A stretch of 57,500 nt of DNA, from NCBI RefSeq assembly GCF_003151255.1, contig NZ_CP029481.1, positions 3,780,001 to 3,837,500 of the forward strand, given 5' to 3'. The DNA comes from Microvirga sp. 17 mud 1-3. GTDB taxonomy: Bacteria > Pseudomonadota > Alphaproteobacteria > Rhizobiales > Beijerinckiaceae. Below the pieces are notes generated by a model that saw nothing but the letters and a program-made list of their open reading frames with translations, was not told where the DNA came from and did not search any database. Made by a program: the position numbers and the translations under genes. This document shows positions 33,742 to 42,238 of this stretch, in pieces (the first letter of the stretch is position 1; the number at the start of each line of letters is the position of its first letter).

Positions 33742-34296
33742 ATGTCCCTTCCCGTCCTCACACCTGCCGAAGCCAAGCTTAGGCTCGACCAGGGCGCCGT
33801 TCTCGTCGACATTCGCGAGACGGACGAACACGCTCGTGAGAAGATTCCCGGCGCCCACCTGATGGCCCTATCCCGCCTGGACGAGGCCAACCTGGGCCAA
33901 TGGGACGGGAAACCCATGATCTTCCACTGCAAGAGCGGAGCCCGCACCAAAGCCAATGTCGGCCGTCTGTCAGCCAAGGTTGGCGGCGCCTGCGAGGCCT
34001 TTATCATTGACGGAGGCATCGACGCCTGGAAGACGGCCGGCCTGCCCGTCACGGTCGATCGCCGCCAACCGCTGGAGTTGCAGCGCCAGGTGCAGATCGG
34101 GGCCGGCAGCATGGCGTTCCTCGGAACCCTCCTGGGCGTTCTGGTGTCGTCCTGGTTCCTCTTCGTTCCGGCTTTGGTGGGCGCGGGTCTGATGGTGGCC
34201 GGCATCACCGGGTTCTGTGGCATGGCACGGATCCTGATAAAGGCCCCCTGGAACCGGAGGGTCTACGCTCCGACCCAGAAGGCTTCCATGGCCTAA
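33742..34296 (+). CDS. Rhodanese-domain protein fused to a DUF2892 membrane hairpin
   Basis: This protein has about 184 residues. The rhodanese domain (about 5-110) has VLVDIRETDEHAREKIPGA and the active-site loop CKSGAR (cysteine near residue 63). The C-terminal part holds two hydrophobic helices (about 122-145 and 145-168) of the DUF2892 type with conserved ITGFCGMARIL. It would transfer sulfane sulfur at the membrane, typically with a TauE/SafE exporter, whose gene follows 7 nt later but is broken. The start at 33742 (AGAGGTGACC ahead) or 33727 is possible. Confidence 0.92.
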   Translation: MSLPVLTPAEAKLRLDQGAVLVDIRETDEHAREKIPGAHLMALSRLDEANLGQWDGKPMIFHCKSGARTKANVGRLSAKVGGACEAFIIDGGIDAWKTAGLPVTVDRRQPLELQRQVQIGAGSMAFLGTLLGVLVSSWFLFVPALVGAGLMVAGITGFCGMARILIKAPWNRRVYAPTQKASMA

Positions 34297-34303
34297 GGAC
34301 ATC

Positions 34304-34588
34304 ATGATGGACCTGTCCCTCACCCAAAGCGTCCTTGGCCTGGCCTCGGGCTCGCTTGTCGGCTTCACGCTCGGCCTCGTGGGCGGGGGCGGCTCGATCC
34401 TGGCGGTGCCGCTGCTGGTCTATCTCGTCGGCGTGTCCAACCCGCATCTGGCCATCGGCACGAGCGCGATTGCGGTGGCGGCAAATGCCGCCGCCAACCT
34501 CGCCAACCATGCTCGCGCGGACTGCTATATTTCCAAGATATGTCGGTGCCCGCAAGCCTCACCCGCTTTCGCATGTGCTCGTCCATAG
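34304..34588 (+). pseudogene. TauE/SafE family sulfite/sulfur exporter, truncated after about 70 codons
   Basis: The first 70 residues are clear TauE/SafE: LASGSLVGFTLGLVGGGGSILAVP (first membrane helix), LVYLVGVSNPHLAIGTSAIAV and NAAANLANHAR. After about 34514-34522 the frame continues into unrelated residues (DCYISKICRC...) and stops at 34588, overlapping the end of the HyuB gene on the opposite strand. Normal proteins have about 250 residues and seven to eight helices, so this is a 5' remnant cut by a DNA rearrangement. The missing 3' part is not in the window. Confidence 0.88.
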
Positions 34589-36111
34589 CCACCGCCGCCT
34601 GGTGTTAACACATCGATGACGTCACCCGTTTCAATCTGGTGCTGCGCCTTGGGATCAATTGGCTTGCCATTAATCCAGAGCCCACCGACAGCGCCAGCGC
34701 TGCCTCCGGACAACCCGGGCGCGCCGATTTTCGTGCGTTCAGACAGGAAGCTAACGACGGCTCCAGGCTTACCGGTATAGGCAAAGCGGATACGTTGGCC
34801 TCTTCCACCATGGAACAGGCCCGCTCCGCCGCTGTCGCGCGAGATCGATTTCTCCAGCACTCGTAGTGGCGCCGTCGCCTCGATGACTTCGCTTGGCGTC
34901 GAGGAAATGTTTCCAGGCCAACTCATCACGTCGAGGCCATTGCGCTTGGCTGAAGCGCCCATGCCTCCATTGAAGAAGAACAGATTGGTCAAGGGCCGCC
35001 CAGATGCGTCGATAGAAGCCAGATTTAGGCACCAGATCGGTGAACCGGAACCAGCGATGATGTGCTCTGGCACGATTTCGCCGAGCGCCTGGAAGACCAG
35101 GGTCGGCAGGAAATGCCCGATCAGAACGCGCGAACCGCCGGACGCTGGGAACACCGGATTGACGATTGAGCCTTCCGGCGCGGTGACTTCAATTGGCGCA
35201 ATAAAGCCGTCATTATTCGGGATTTCCGGCGCCAGGATACACTTCAACGCATAGGCGGTCATGGAATAGGTGTAGTTCATGGCGCAGTTGATGGCCTTGT
35301 GAACCTGTGGCGACGAGCCGGTATAATCCACATGCAGGCAATCGCCGGAAACGATTACGGCTACCTCGAGCCTGATCGGTTGATCCGTTAGGCCGTCTGT
35401 CGAAAGCTCCGCACGATAGGTGCCATCAGGCAGCTCGCTGATCGCCTTGCGCATGGCAGCTTCGGACCGGGCTCTAACCTGCATGGAAAAATCCTCCAGG
35501 TTATAGAGTCCGTACTCGCCCAGCACTTCGTTGATGCGGGCGTCAATCAGCGCAAGCGTATTCAACTGGGCCATCAGGTCACCCTCAACTAGCTCGGGCA
35601 CCCGGACATTCTTTCGCAGGATGGCCATCAGCGTTTGGTTGATGACACCGGCCTCAGCCAGTTTCATCAGCGGGATCTGAAGACCCTCCTCGAAGATCTC
35701 CCTTGGCTCCGGTGAGCGGATCTTACCTCCAATGTCTGGGGCATGAGCCGTCGAGGCCGCAAAGCCGATCAGCACGCCTTGATAAAACAGGGGGCGCACC
35801 ACAGTAATGTCCGGCAGGTGACCGGTGCCTGCGAACATGTCATTAGTGATCAGGATATCGCATTCGACCAGGGTTTCCTCGGGGAACTTCTGCAGGAATG
35901 ACCTGACAGTCCGCGGCAGGGTGCCGATAAAGGACGGCAAGCTATCGCTTGCCTGGACCAGTGAATTGCCGCGACGATCGGTGATGATCACCGAAAAGTC
36001 ATAGGAATCGCGCACGACCGTCGAGAAGGAAGTCCGCACCAGAGCTGCCGCTCCCTCATCAACGACGGCTATCAGGCGCTTCCAAATGGTTTCAAGAGTG
36101 ATAATGTCCAT
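34525..36111 (-). CDS. Hydantoinase B/oxoprolinase-type subunit (HyuB)
   Basis: This 528-residue protein begins DIITLETIWKRLIAVVDEGAAALVRTSFSTVVRDSYDFS, typical of HyuB/acetone-carboxylase-like beta subunits. Later blocks include NDMFAGTGHLPDITVVRP, STAHAPDIGGK, YTGSSPQVHKAINCAMNYT and VIDVLTPGGGGYG near the C-terminus. It works with HyuA in ATP-dependent opening of hydantoins, 5-oxoproline or related cyclic amides. After GGGGYG only about 18 residues follow (RAHAKAGEACGHRHILEI), where many homologues run 20-40 longer, so its 3' end may lie at or across the recombination joint near 34520. The start at 36111 follows GCGAGAAA. It lies 23 nt after hyuA. Confidence 0.9.
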   Translation of the reverse strand: MDIITLETIWKRLIAVVDEGAAALVRTSFSTVVRDSYDFSVIITDRRGNSLVQASDSLPSFIGTLPRTVRSFLQKFPEETLVECDILITNDMFAGTGHLPDITVVRPLFYQGVLIGFAASTAHAPDIGGKIRSPEPREIFEEGLQIPLMKLAEAGVINQTLMAILRKNVRVPELVEGDLMAQLNTLALIDARINEVLGEYGLYNLEDFSMQVRARSEAAMRKAISELPDGTYRAELSTDGLTDQPIRLEVAVIVSGDCLHVDYTGSSPQVHKAINCAMNYTYSMTAYALKCILAPEIPNNDGFIAPIEVTAPEGSIVNPVFPASGGSRVLIGHFLPTLVFQALGEIVPEHIIAGSGSPIWCLNLASIDASGRPLTNLFFFNGGMGASAKRNGLDVMSWPGNISSTPSEVIEATAPLRVLEKSISRDSGGAGLFHGGRGQRIRFAYTGKPGAVVSFLSERTKIGAPGLSGGSAGAVGGLWINGKPIDPKAQHQIETGDVIDVLTPGGGGYGRAHAKAGEACGHRHILEI

Positions 36112-36134
36112 TTTCTCGCGTCCCCGGTACGCGC

Positions 36135-38213
36135 TCAGGCCAGATCGATGATCAGCGTGCCATCCGCAGTGACGGTGACGCTGCATTCGTGGCCAGCGAC
36201 GATCGTGCTGTGCTTTTCTTCAATGAGGATTGGCCCATCATGGCAGCCGAAATCCAACGCCTGCCTGTGGCATACTGGCACCCTGCGGGACGCCATGCCC
36301 TGCTGCATGACCAGCATACGCTCGCTTGTCTGGCGCGCCTCGCCGGCCTCTGTCAGGAGATTGACTGGTCCGCTATAGCTTGGTGACGTGGCAACCACGC
36401 GGATCATGCTGATTTCGATAGGCTGGCCGGGCAAGGCGCGGCCAAAATGGTGCCTGTATGTCTCGTTGAACAACCGCTCCCACTCTTGAAGCGCGACGGT
36501 ATCAATCGTTCCACCGGGAATGCGCAAGGTCAAATCGGTGCCCTGGCGGCTGTAACGGATGTCGATCAGCCGTTCAGTCTCGCAACTGCCCTCGACGCTG
36601 CGCCTAACCACGGCGCGCGCTTCTTCCTCCAGGACGGCGAAGCGGGCTTCGATCTCTGCCGGAGAAATCCTGTCAAGCAAACGGCCGACAGGCTGACTGC
36701 GGTCGCTGCGCGCCGGCGCGATCAGCAGACCAAGCGCCGAGGCGACACCGGCCGCGACCGGAACGATCACCCTGGCAATGCCCAATTTCTTTGCCACGTG
36801 AACAGCATGGACGGGTGCCGCGCCACCGGTCGCATAGAGCGTGAAGGTTCTGATGTCGCGCCCATGCGAGGCGACATGGACGCGCGCGGCCGCCGCCATG
36901 TTTTCGCAGACAATATCATAGACCCCAAAGGCGACTTTTTCTCCGTCAAGCAGCAATTCAGCCCCAAGACTAGCGGCCGCCTCACGTGCCTTGTCGAGCG
37001 CAATCGGTATGTCTCCGCCGGCGAAATAGTCGGGGTTCAGCGCCCCGATCAGGAAGTCACTGTCGGTTACAGTAAGATGGCTACCGCCTAGGCCATAGAC
37101 CACGGGCCCTGGGTTGGACCCAGCGCTCTGCGGGCCGACCTTGAGCAGACCGAGCTTATCCTTGTGCGCTAGGCTGCCGCCGCCCGCGCCGATCTCGATC
37201 AGTTCGACCGTTGAAATGTGCATCGGCAGGCCGCTGCCGCGCGCGAAGCGTTTTTCCGGGGCAGCCTCGAACGCATAGGCCAGCTTAGGCGTCCCTTTCT
37301 CAACCAGGGCGAGCTTGGCGGTCGTGCCGCCCATGTCGAAAGCCAGAATACGGTCCTCGTCGAGGCGCTGCGCGAAGCTCGCCGCTGACAGGACCCCCGC
37401 GGCAGGACCGGATTCCAGCAGGCGCACAGGAAATGCCATTGCCTCGTCGACATCGGTCAGGCCGCCATTGGAAAGCATCATGCTCAAGGGAGCGGTGATA
37501 CCCGCTTCTAAGAGCGCGTTTTGTAGGCGACCTATGTAAGAGCGGGCCAGCGGCTGCAGATAGGCGTTTGCCGCGGTCGTCGACATGCGCTCGAACTCGC
37601 CGATCTGGGGCGCCACCTCGCACGACGCAGTCACCGCGAGATCGGGGAACCATTCCCGTATAGATTCAAAGGCTGCCTTCTCGTGAGCAGAGTGAATATA
37701 TGAATTCTGAAAGCATACGGCGAGTGAATCGATCTGCTGGTCGCGCAATTCATCCACCGCCGCACGTAAATGCGTCTTGTCGAGCGGTCGGTGGACTTGC
37801 CCATCCGCGCCGATGGACTCTACCACGCCGCGGCGCAGTACCGCTGGGATGACAGGGGCCGCTATCGACAGATGCAAGTCGTAGATATCGTATTTTTTCT
37901 CGCGGCCGATAGACAAGGTGTCCTCGAAGCCGGCTGTGGTGATCAGGCCAGCGCGGGCGCCGCGCCTTTCGATCAAGGCATTGGTGAACAGCGTAGTGGC
38001 ATGAACGACTCGAGAGATTTGGTCGACCGTAACCACGCCTCCCATCGCCACCTGCACGCCTTCCATGGCGCCCCTTACTGGATTGTCATGGGTGGTTAGT
38101 ACCTTCCCAGTGCGGACAGTGCCATTCGAGCAATCCAGTAGAGCGATATCTGTGAAGGTACCACCAATATCTATGCCCAAAGCGTGATCATGCATGTCCT
38201 TGCCGCTCTTCAT
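36135..38213 (-). CDS. Hydantoinase A/oxoprolinase-type subunit (HyuA)
   Basis: This protein of about 692 residues has LGIDIGGTFTDIALLD near the N-terminus (ATP-phosphate loop), VVHATTLFTNALIERRGARAGL, SNGGLTDVDEA, LAFDMGGTTAKLALV and ATGGAAPVHAVHVAKKLGI, all classic for the HyuA/AcxA superfamily. It binds ATP and forms a complex with HyuB to hydrolyse a cyclic amide. Two starts are possible (38213, or the Met six codons on at 38195, just behind AAGGAC). It lies 73 nt after the GntR gene and 23 nt before hyuB. Confidence 0.92.
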   Translation of the reverse strand: MKSGKDMHDHALGIDIGGTFTDIALLDCSNGTVRTGKVLTTHDNPVRGAMEGVQVAMGGVVTVDQISRVVHATTLFTNALIERRGARAGLITTAGFEDTLSIGREKKYDIYDLHLSIAAPVIPAVLRRGVVESIGADGQVHRPLDKTHLRAAVDELRDQQIDSLAVCFQNSYIHSAHEKAAFESIREWFPDLAVTASCEVAPQIGEFERMSTTAANAYLQPLARSYIGRLQNALLEAGITAPLSMMLSNGGLTDVDEAMAFPVRLLESGPAAGVLSAASFAQRLDEDRILAFDMGGTTAKLALVEKGTPKLAYAFEAAPEKRFARGSGLPMHISTVELIEIGAGGGSLAHKDKLGLLKVGPQSAGSNPGPVVYGLGGSHLTVTDSDFLIGALNPDYFAGGDIPIALDKAREAAASLGAELLLDGEKVAFGVYDIVCENMAAAARVHVASHGRDIRTFTLYATGGAAPVHAVHVAKKLGIARVIVPVAAGVASALGLLIAPARSDRSQPVGRLLDRISPAEIEARFAVLEEEARAVVRRSVEGSCETERLIDIRYSRQGTDLTLRIPGGTIDTVALQEWERLFNETYRHHFGRALPGQPIEISMIRVVATSPSYSGPVNLLTEAGEARQTSERMLVMQQGMASRRVPVCHRQALDFGCHDGPILIEEKHSTIVAGHECSVTVTADGTLIIDLA

Positions 38214-38285
38214 AATTTCGCATGCGCGTCACCGATCGGCCGGACGGGTCAGCGTCAGGCCGCCTTGAAACCCTGGGCTTCACCG

Positions 38286-38960
38286 TCAGAGAATTACGTT
38301 TTCAAGCTCTTTGGTGTAGAATTCGCGTGCGTTACGGATATGCAGGCGCGCCAATTCCGCGGCTGTCTGATGTGAGCCCTTTTCGATCGCTGACAGGATT
38401 TCCTCGTGTTCTTCAACGATCTGTTGGGAACGTTCGGATCGCTCCGGAACGAGGCGTCGATATCGCTCGATGCGGATCATCAACTGTTCAAGGATGCGGT
38501 CCACAACGTCATTACCCGAAAGCGCCCGCATTTCAGCGTGAAATTCCAGCCCTGCACTCAGCAACAGGTCGACATCATCGATCTCCGCCAACGCCTGCAT
38601 GCGTCGGTTGATCTTGCGCAAAGAGACTACCGAAATTTCACCGCGCGCGAGCCGCTCTGATACTTGCATGGTGACCATGCCCTCGAGCTGCTCGCGTGTA
38701 TAGGAGAGGTTCTCCATATCCATCTTCGACAGTTTGGGTAGCTCAATGGGACGGTTCGGCTCGCGGCGCACGAAGCCGATCATCTGCGACTGCTGAATTA
38801 CCTCACGCATCGGCGTGCGGCTGACTTCAAAAATGTCGATAAGGGTGTTCTCTGTGACCTGCAGCCCATCCTTGAACTGCGGGTCACACGCCCAGGTTAC
38901 GAAACGCTCGAACAAGGACGACCCCCGACCCAGATAGGTCGAGCTGCTGATCATGGCCAA
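38286..38960 (-). CDS. GntR-family regulator, FCD subfamily (hyu cluster)
   Basis: This 224-residue protein has a winged helix (about 14-75, with ENTLIDIFEVSRTPMREVI) and an FCD ligand domain (about 85-215). Its metal-ligand positions appear as LEFHAEM, EEHEEIL and ARLHIRNA; the first acid is Glu instead of the common Asp. It sits between the M20 peptidase gene and hyuA on the same strand, with a 136-bp upstream gap holding operator-like repeats. It probably autoregulates and controls the HyuAB part. The effector is unknown. Confidence 0.9.
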   Translation of the reverse strand: MAMISSSTYLGRGSSLFERFVTWACDPQFKDGLQVTENTLIDIFEVSRTPMREVIQQSQMIGFVRREPNRPIELPKLSKMDMENLSYTREQLEGMVTMQVSERLARGEISVVSLRKINRRMQALAEIDDVDLLLSAGLEFHAEMRALSGNDVVDRILEQLMIRIERYRRLVPERSERSQQIVEEHEEILSAIEKGSHQTAAELARLHIRNAREFYTKELENVIL

Positions 38961-39029
38961 AGCCTTTTTCCAAGTAATTCTCTTAAAGCCGCTCTGCCAT
39001 CCCGGCCTTCATGAGGGGATAGGAGGGCG

Positions 39030-39073
39030 GATACAAAGCATTTATTCTTAAAATATGGCGGCATTGTATGCAA
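39030..39073 (-). promoter_or_regulatory. Candidate promoter/operator upstream of the hyu-cluster GntR gene
   Basis: TTGTATGCAA (39064-39073) is close to the FCD consensus T-N-G-T-A-T-R-C-N-A, and its arms TTGTAT/ATACAA repeat at 39031-39036. On the minus strand TTGCAT (39073-39068) and TAAGAA (39050-39045), 17 bp apart, could be -35 and -10. The operator would then cover the -35. Confidence 0.4.
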
Positions 39074-39096
39074 CCTCCTTTCAGGGCAAGTCCGGC

Positions 39097-40263
39097 TCAG
39101 CGCAACTCGAGGTAAAGCCGCCGAAGGAGTTCAGTACGCTCTTCAAGTTGCGTTACGTCGATCCACTCCTCAAGCGTATGCGGTCCGCCGCCGATCGCGC
39201 CTGTACCGTCAAGCACCGGAAGCCGATCAGCCACAAGATTCGCATCACTACCGCCGCCGCCGGGTGATTTCGGCAACTCAAAACCGATCTCAGCGGCAAT
39301 GCGGCGTGCCTCCTCGTAGAGCGCCGTGATTGCCTGCGTTTCCTTGAAGGGGCGGCGCCAGACGCCACCCACGAACTCCACTTTGGTGTCGGGGTCGACG
39401 GGGCGAATTTCGGCGACCATGGCAAGAATTTCGTCTATCTGCTCCGGCTTAGCAATGCGGATATCCACGCGCGCCGTCGCATGCGCAGGAACAACATTCT
39501 GCTTTCCGCCGCCACTGACGATGCCAACATTGACCGTGATGTCCTTGTCATAGTCCGTCTTCCCCTCGATATTGATAATCTGATGGGCCAGTTCGACGAT
39601 GGCAGAACGCCCGTCACGGTGGTTTGAGCCCGAATGCGCCGGACGTCCGGTCACGTTCAAGTCAAATTTCAGGGAACCCTTGCGTCCCGTTACTACGGAT
39701 CCGTCCGAGCGCGCCCCTTCCGGTACGAGGACGTATTTGGCATCTTCGGCTAGTTCTGCGATAATTTCGCGGCTGGTCTGGCTGCCGATCTCTTCGTCAG
39801 GCGTGAAAAGCAGCGTCAGGGGGAGATGCGGCGACGGGTCGGTACCGAGCAAGCTGCGCATAGCCTCGACCGCCATGCAGCCGCCGGACTTCATGTCGTA
39901 GACGCCGGGTCCGTAGAGCCTGTCGCCCTCCTGCCGCACAGGAAGCTGCTCCAGTGTGCCAATCTTGTGCACCGTATCCAGATGGGAAATCACCAAGATG
40001 CCCTTCTGACTGCGATCTCCCCAGGGGGCCCGCACGATTAGCTTGTCACCTCGGCCGCCATATCCCTCGCGACGCTCCACTTCGAGCCCGAGCGCACGGT
40101 GATAAGCCTCGACATAGTCGACGAGTTGATTGACCGCCTCAGGCTTATCGGTCGGTGTCTCAATGCTGACCCATGTCTTGATTTGCGTCAGCAACTCATC
40201 GAAGGAGACGCACCCCACACCAATATTCTTCGATTGCCGAGTATTCACCGCTTGGATGTTCAT
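39097..40263 (-). CDS. M20-family metallopeptidase, carboxypeptidase G2/ArgE-like
   Basis: This 388-residue di-zinc hydrolase has zinc ligands His94 and Asp96 in SHLDTV, Asp123 in GVYDMKSGG and Glu157-Glu158 in PDEEIG. GRPAHSGSNHRDG is the dimer-domain histidine region, and PHTLEEW is at the C-terminal end. No signal peptide, so cytoplasmic. M20 relatives remove N-terminal or N-acyl groups (carboxypeptidase G2, N-carbamoyl-amino acid hydrolase, dipeptidases). Beside HyuAB, an N-carbamoyl or N-acyl amino-acid product is a good candidate. Its start overlaps the dppC stop by 4 nt; GntR follows after 136 nt. Confidence 0.93.
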   Translation of the reverse strand: MNIQAVNTRQSKNIGVGCVSFDELLTQIKTWVSIETPTDKPEAVNQLVDYVEAYHRALGLEVERREGYGGRGDKLIVRAPWGDRSQKGILVISHLDTVHKIGTLEQLPVRQEGDRLYGPGVYDMKSGGCMAVEAMRSLLGTDPSPHLPLTLLFTPDEEIGSQTSREIIAELAEDAKYVLVPEGARSDGSVVTGRKGSLKFDLNVTGRPAHSGSNHRDGRSAIVELAHQIINIEGKTDYDKDITVNVGIVSGGGKQNVVPAHATARVDIRIAKPEQIDEILAMVAEIRPVDPDTKVEFVGGVWRRPFKETQAITALYEEARRIAAEIGFELPKSPGGGGSDANLVADRLPVLDGTGAIGGGPHTLEEWIDVTQLEERTELLRRLYLELR

Positions 40264-41207
40264 TTTTTAAGCCTTGGGTTGAGGATATCGCGCAGCCGGT
40301 CACCGACGAAATTGACGCTCAGCACAGTCATAAAGAGGACGAGACCGGGGAAGAAGCTGATCCAATAGTCGCCACTCAGCATAAAGTTGAACCCGTTAGA
40401 GATCAGCAGACCCAGCGACGGCTCGGTGATCGGTACGCCAACACCAAGAAAGGACAGGGTGGCCTCCAGCGCGATCGAATGCGCGATCTGCATCGTTGCC
40501 ACAACGATGACCGGTGGCAAGCAGTTGCGCAGCAGGTGAATATAGCCGATCTGCAGCCCGGTCAGGCCCTGGCACACCGCCGCATCGATATACTCCTTGT
40601 TCCGCTCCACGATGGCGGCGGCCCGGACGGTGCGCGCATAATAGGCCCATTGCACGACGACCAGCGCCAGGATGACCTTGTCCACTCCGCGCCCAAACAG
40701 GGCCAGCAGGATGAGGGCGATCAGGATGGTGGGAATGCCAAGCTGAAGATCGACGATGCGCATCAGCAGGGCGTCGATCCAGCCGCCACTATAGGCAGCG
40801 CACAGGCCGACGCACAGGCCGATGGCGAGGCTGAAGGCAGTAGAGGTGAAGCCGACGAGGAGGCTGGTGCGCAGCCCGTAAAGGATCGCGCTAAACACAT
40901 CGCGCCCCTGCTCGTCCGTCCCCATCACATACAGTATTCCGTTTTCCCGCGCCATCGGCGGCAGCATACTGTTCATGACGTCGACTTGCATCAGGTCATA
41001 GGGGTTCTGCGGTGCAATATAGGACGCGAAAACTGCCATCAGCACGAAGGCCGTGAACACGATCAAGCCGATTATGGCGCTTTTGCTCTCGCGCAGTTCA
41101 TTCCAAATGCGCAGGTACGGGTTCTCGGAAATGCTGGCCTCGGGACCAACCTTGACTGCCATGTTATCCATGGTCGCGGTTGAGCCTTGCATATATGTGT
41201 CGGTCAT
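40260..41207 (-). CDS. Dpp/Opp-type ABC permease, DppC-like (hyu cluster)
   Basis: This 315-residue permease has a long soluble N-terminus (about 35 residues before the first helix), then LYVMGTDEQGRDVFSAIL (about 94-111) and six hydrophobic helices. The EAA loop lies around DAAVCQGLTGLQ...LRNCLPP. It overlaps both the dppB stop (ATGA) and the peptidase start by 4 nt, which shows tight coupling. It forms the channel with the DppB protein encoded upstream. Confidence 0.93.
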   Translation of the reverse strand: MTDTYMQGSTATMDNMAVKVGPEASISENPYLRIWNELRESKSAIIGLIVFTAFVLMAVFASYIAPQNPYDLMQVDVMNSMLPPMARENGILYVMGTDEQGRDVFSAILYGLRTSLLVGFTSTAFSLAIGLCVGLCAAYSGGWIDALLMRIVDLQLGIPTILIALILLALFGRGVDKVILALVVVQWAYYARTVRAAAIVERNKEYIDAAVCQGLTGLQIGYIHLLRNCLPPVIVVATMQIAHSIALEATLSFLGVGVPITEPSLGLLISNGFNFMLSGDYWISFFPGLVLFMTVLSVNFVGDRLRDILNPRLKK

Positions 41208-42181
41208 GATGAGCTTTTCGTGAAACGGACGCGCGGATCAAGTGTCGCGTAGAGGATGTCGACGATAAGGTTGATGACGACGAAGAGCACTGCGGCAAAC
41301 ATCAGGTAGGCGACGACAACCGGCCGATCGAGATTGTTGATACTTTCGATCAGCAGGCGCCCCATGCCCGGCCAAGCATAGATCGATTCCGTCACTGCAG
41401 CGAAGGCGATGACCGAGCCAAACTCCATACCGATCACGGTGATGATAGGGATGAGGATATTGGGTATCAGATGGACTCGCACCGCGTACCAATGGCCCAT
41501 GCCCTTGGCATAGGCGAAGCGCATATAATCCTGCAGCATCGCTTCGCGCGTTCCTGCGCGAGCAAGGCGGATCACCAGGGCTAGCTTGAAGAGCGCCAGA
41601 TTGGTCGCCGGCAGAATGACATGCTTGAAGCCGTCCCAGGTAAATATGGCCAGCTCAACGCCGAATACCGACACCGTCTCGCCGCGCCCGTTGGCAGGCA
41701 GGAGACCGAGATTGACGGCAAACACCATGATCAATAGCAGGCCGAACCAGAAGCCCGGCAGGCTGAAGCCAATGACCGAGATGCTCATGATTGCACGGCC
41801 GTACCAGGAATCGGGCTTCAATCCGGCAAGTACTCCGAGCGGCAGGCCGACGATGATGGCGACGGCCATTGCGGTTACGGCCAGCTCAAGCGTGGCGGGG
41901 AACTTCGACAGGATCAGCTGCAATGTCGGCTGATTGAAGACGAAAGACGTGCCGATATCGCCCTGCAGGGCTTGAAGCGCAAAGCGCCCATATTGCACCA
42001 GCAAGGGCTGGTCGAGCCCGAGCCTTTGCCGCGCCATCTGGATTTCCAGTTCGGTCGCGGTTTCCGGCACGAGCATGTCGATCGGATCGCCGATAGCATA
42101 GACGCCAAGGAAGACGATGACCGACATGGCGACGATCACCAGCGCGCCCTGAAGCAGGCGCTTTGCGACAAAGGAGAGCAT
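41204..42181 (-). CDS. Dpp/Opp-type ABC permease, DppB-like (hyu cluster)
   Basis: This 325-residue permease has the first helix VIVAMSVIVFLGVYA, then GDPIDMLVPETATE, QRLGLDQPLLVQYGRF, an EAA loop near RFAYAKGMGHW and YATLDPRVRF at the end. The usual LAPGDP segment reads YAIGDPIDML, a small change. It lies 57 nt after the binding-protein gene. It pairs with DppC and the fused ATPase, which is encoded divergently. Confidence 0.93.
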   Translation of the reverse strand: MLSFVAKRLLQGALVIVAMSVIVFLGVYAIGDPIDMLVPETATELEIQMARQRLGLDQPLLVQYGRFALQALQGDIGTSFVFNQPTLQLILSKFPATLELAVTAMAVAIIVGLPLGVLAGLKPDSWYGRAIMSISVIGFSLPGFWFGLLLIMVFAVNLGLLPANGRGETVSVFGVELAIFTWDGFKHVILPATNLALFKLALVIRLARAGTREAMLQDYMRFAYAKGMGHWYAVRVHLIPNILIPIITVIGMEFGSVIAFAAVTESIYAWPGMGRLLIESINNLDRPVVVAYLMFAAVLFVVINLIVDILYATLDPRVRFTKSSS

Positions 42182-42238
42182 CTGAGGTGTACCAATAGAG
42201 ATGGACAGGCTTTAACGGCCTGTCCATCGCTTCACTGT

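Noticed and set aside
34500..34600. Insertion sequence at the TauE/hyuB joint
   Set aside because: No transposase, terminal inverted repeat or target duplication could be seen; simple recombination or deletion is as likely.
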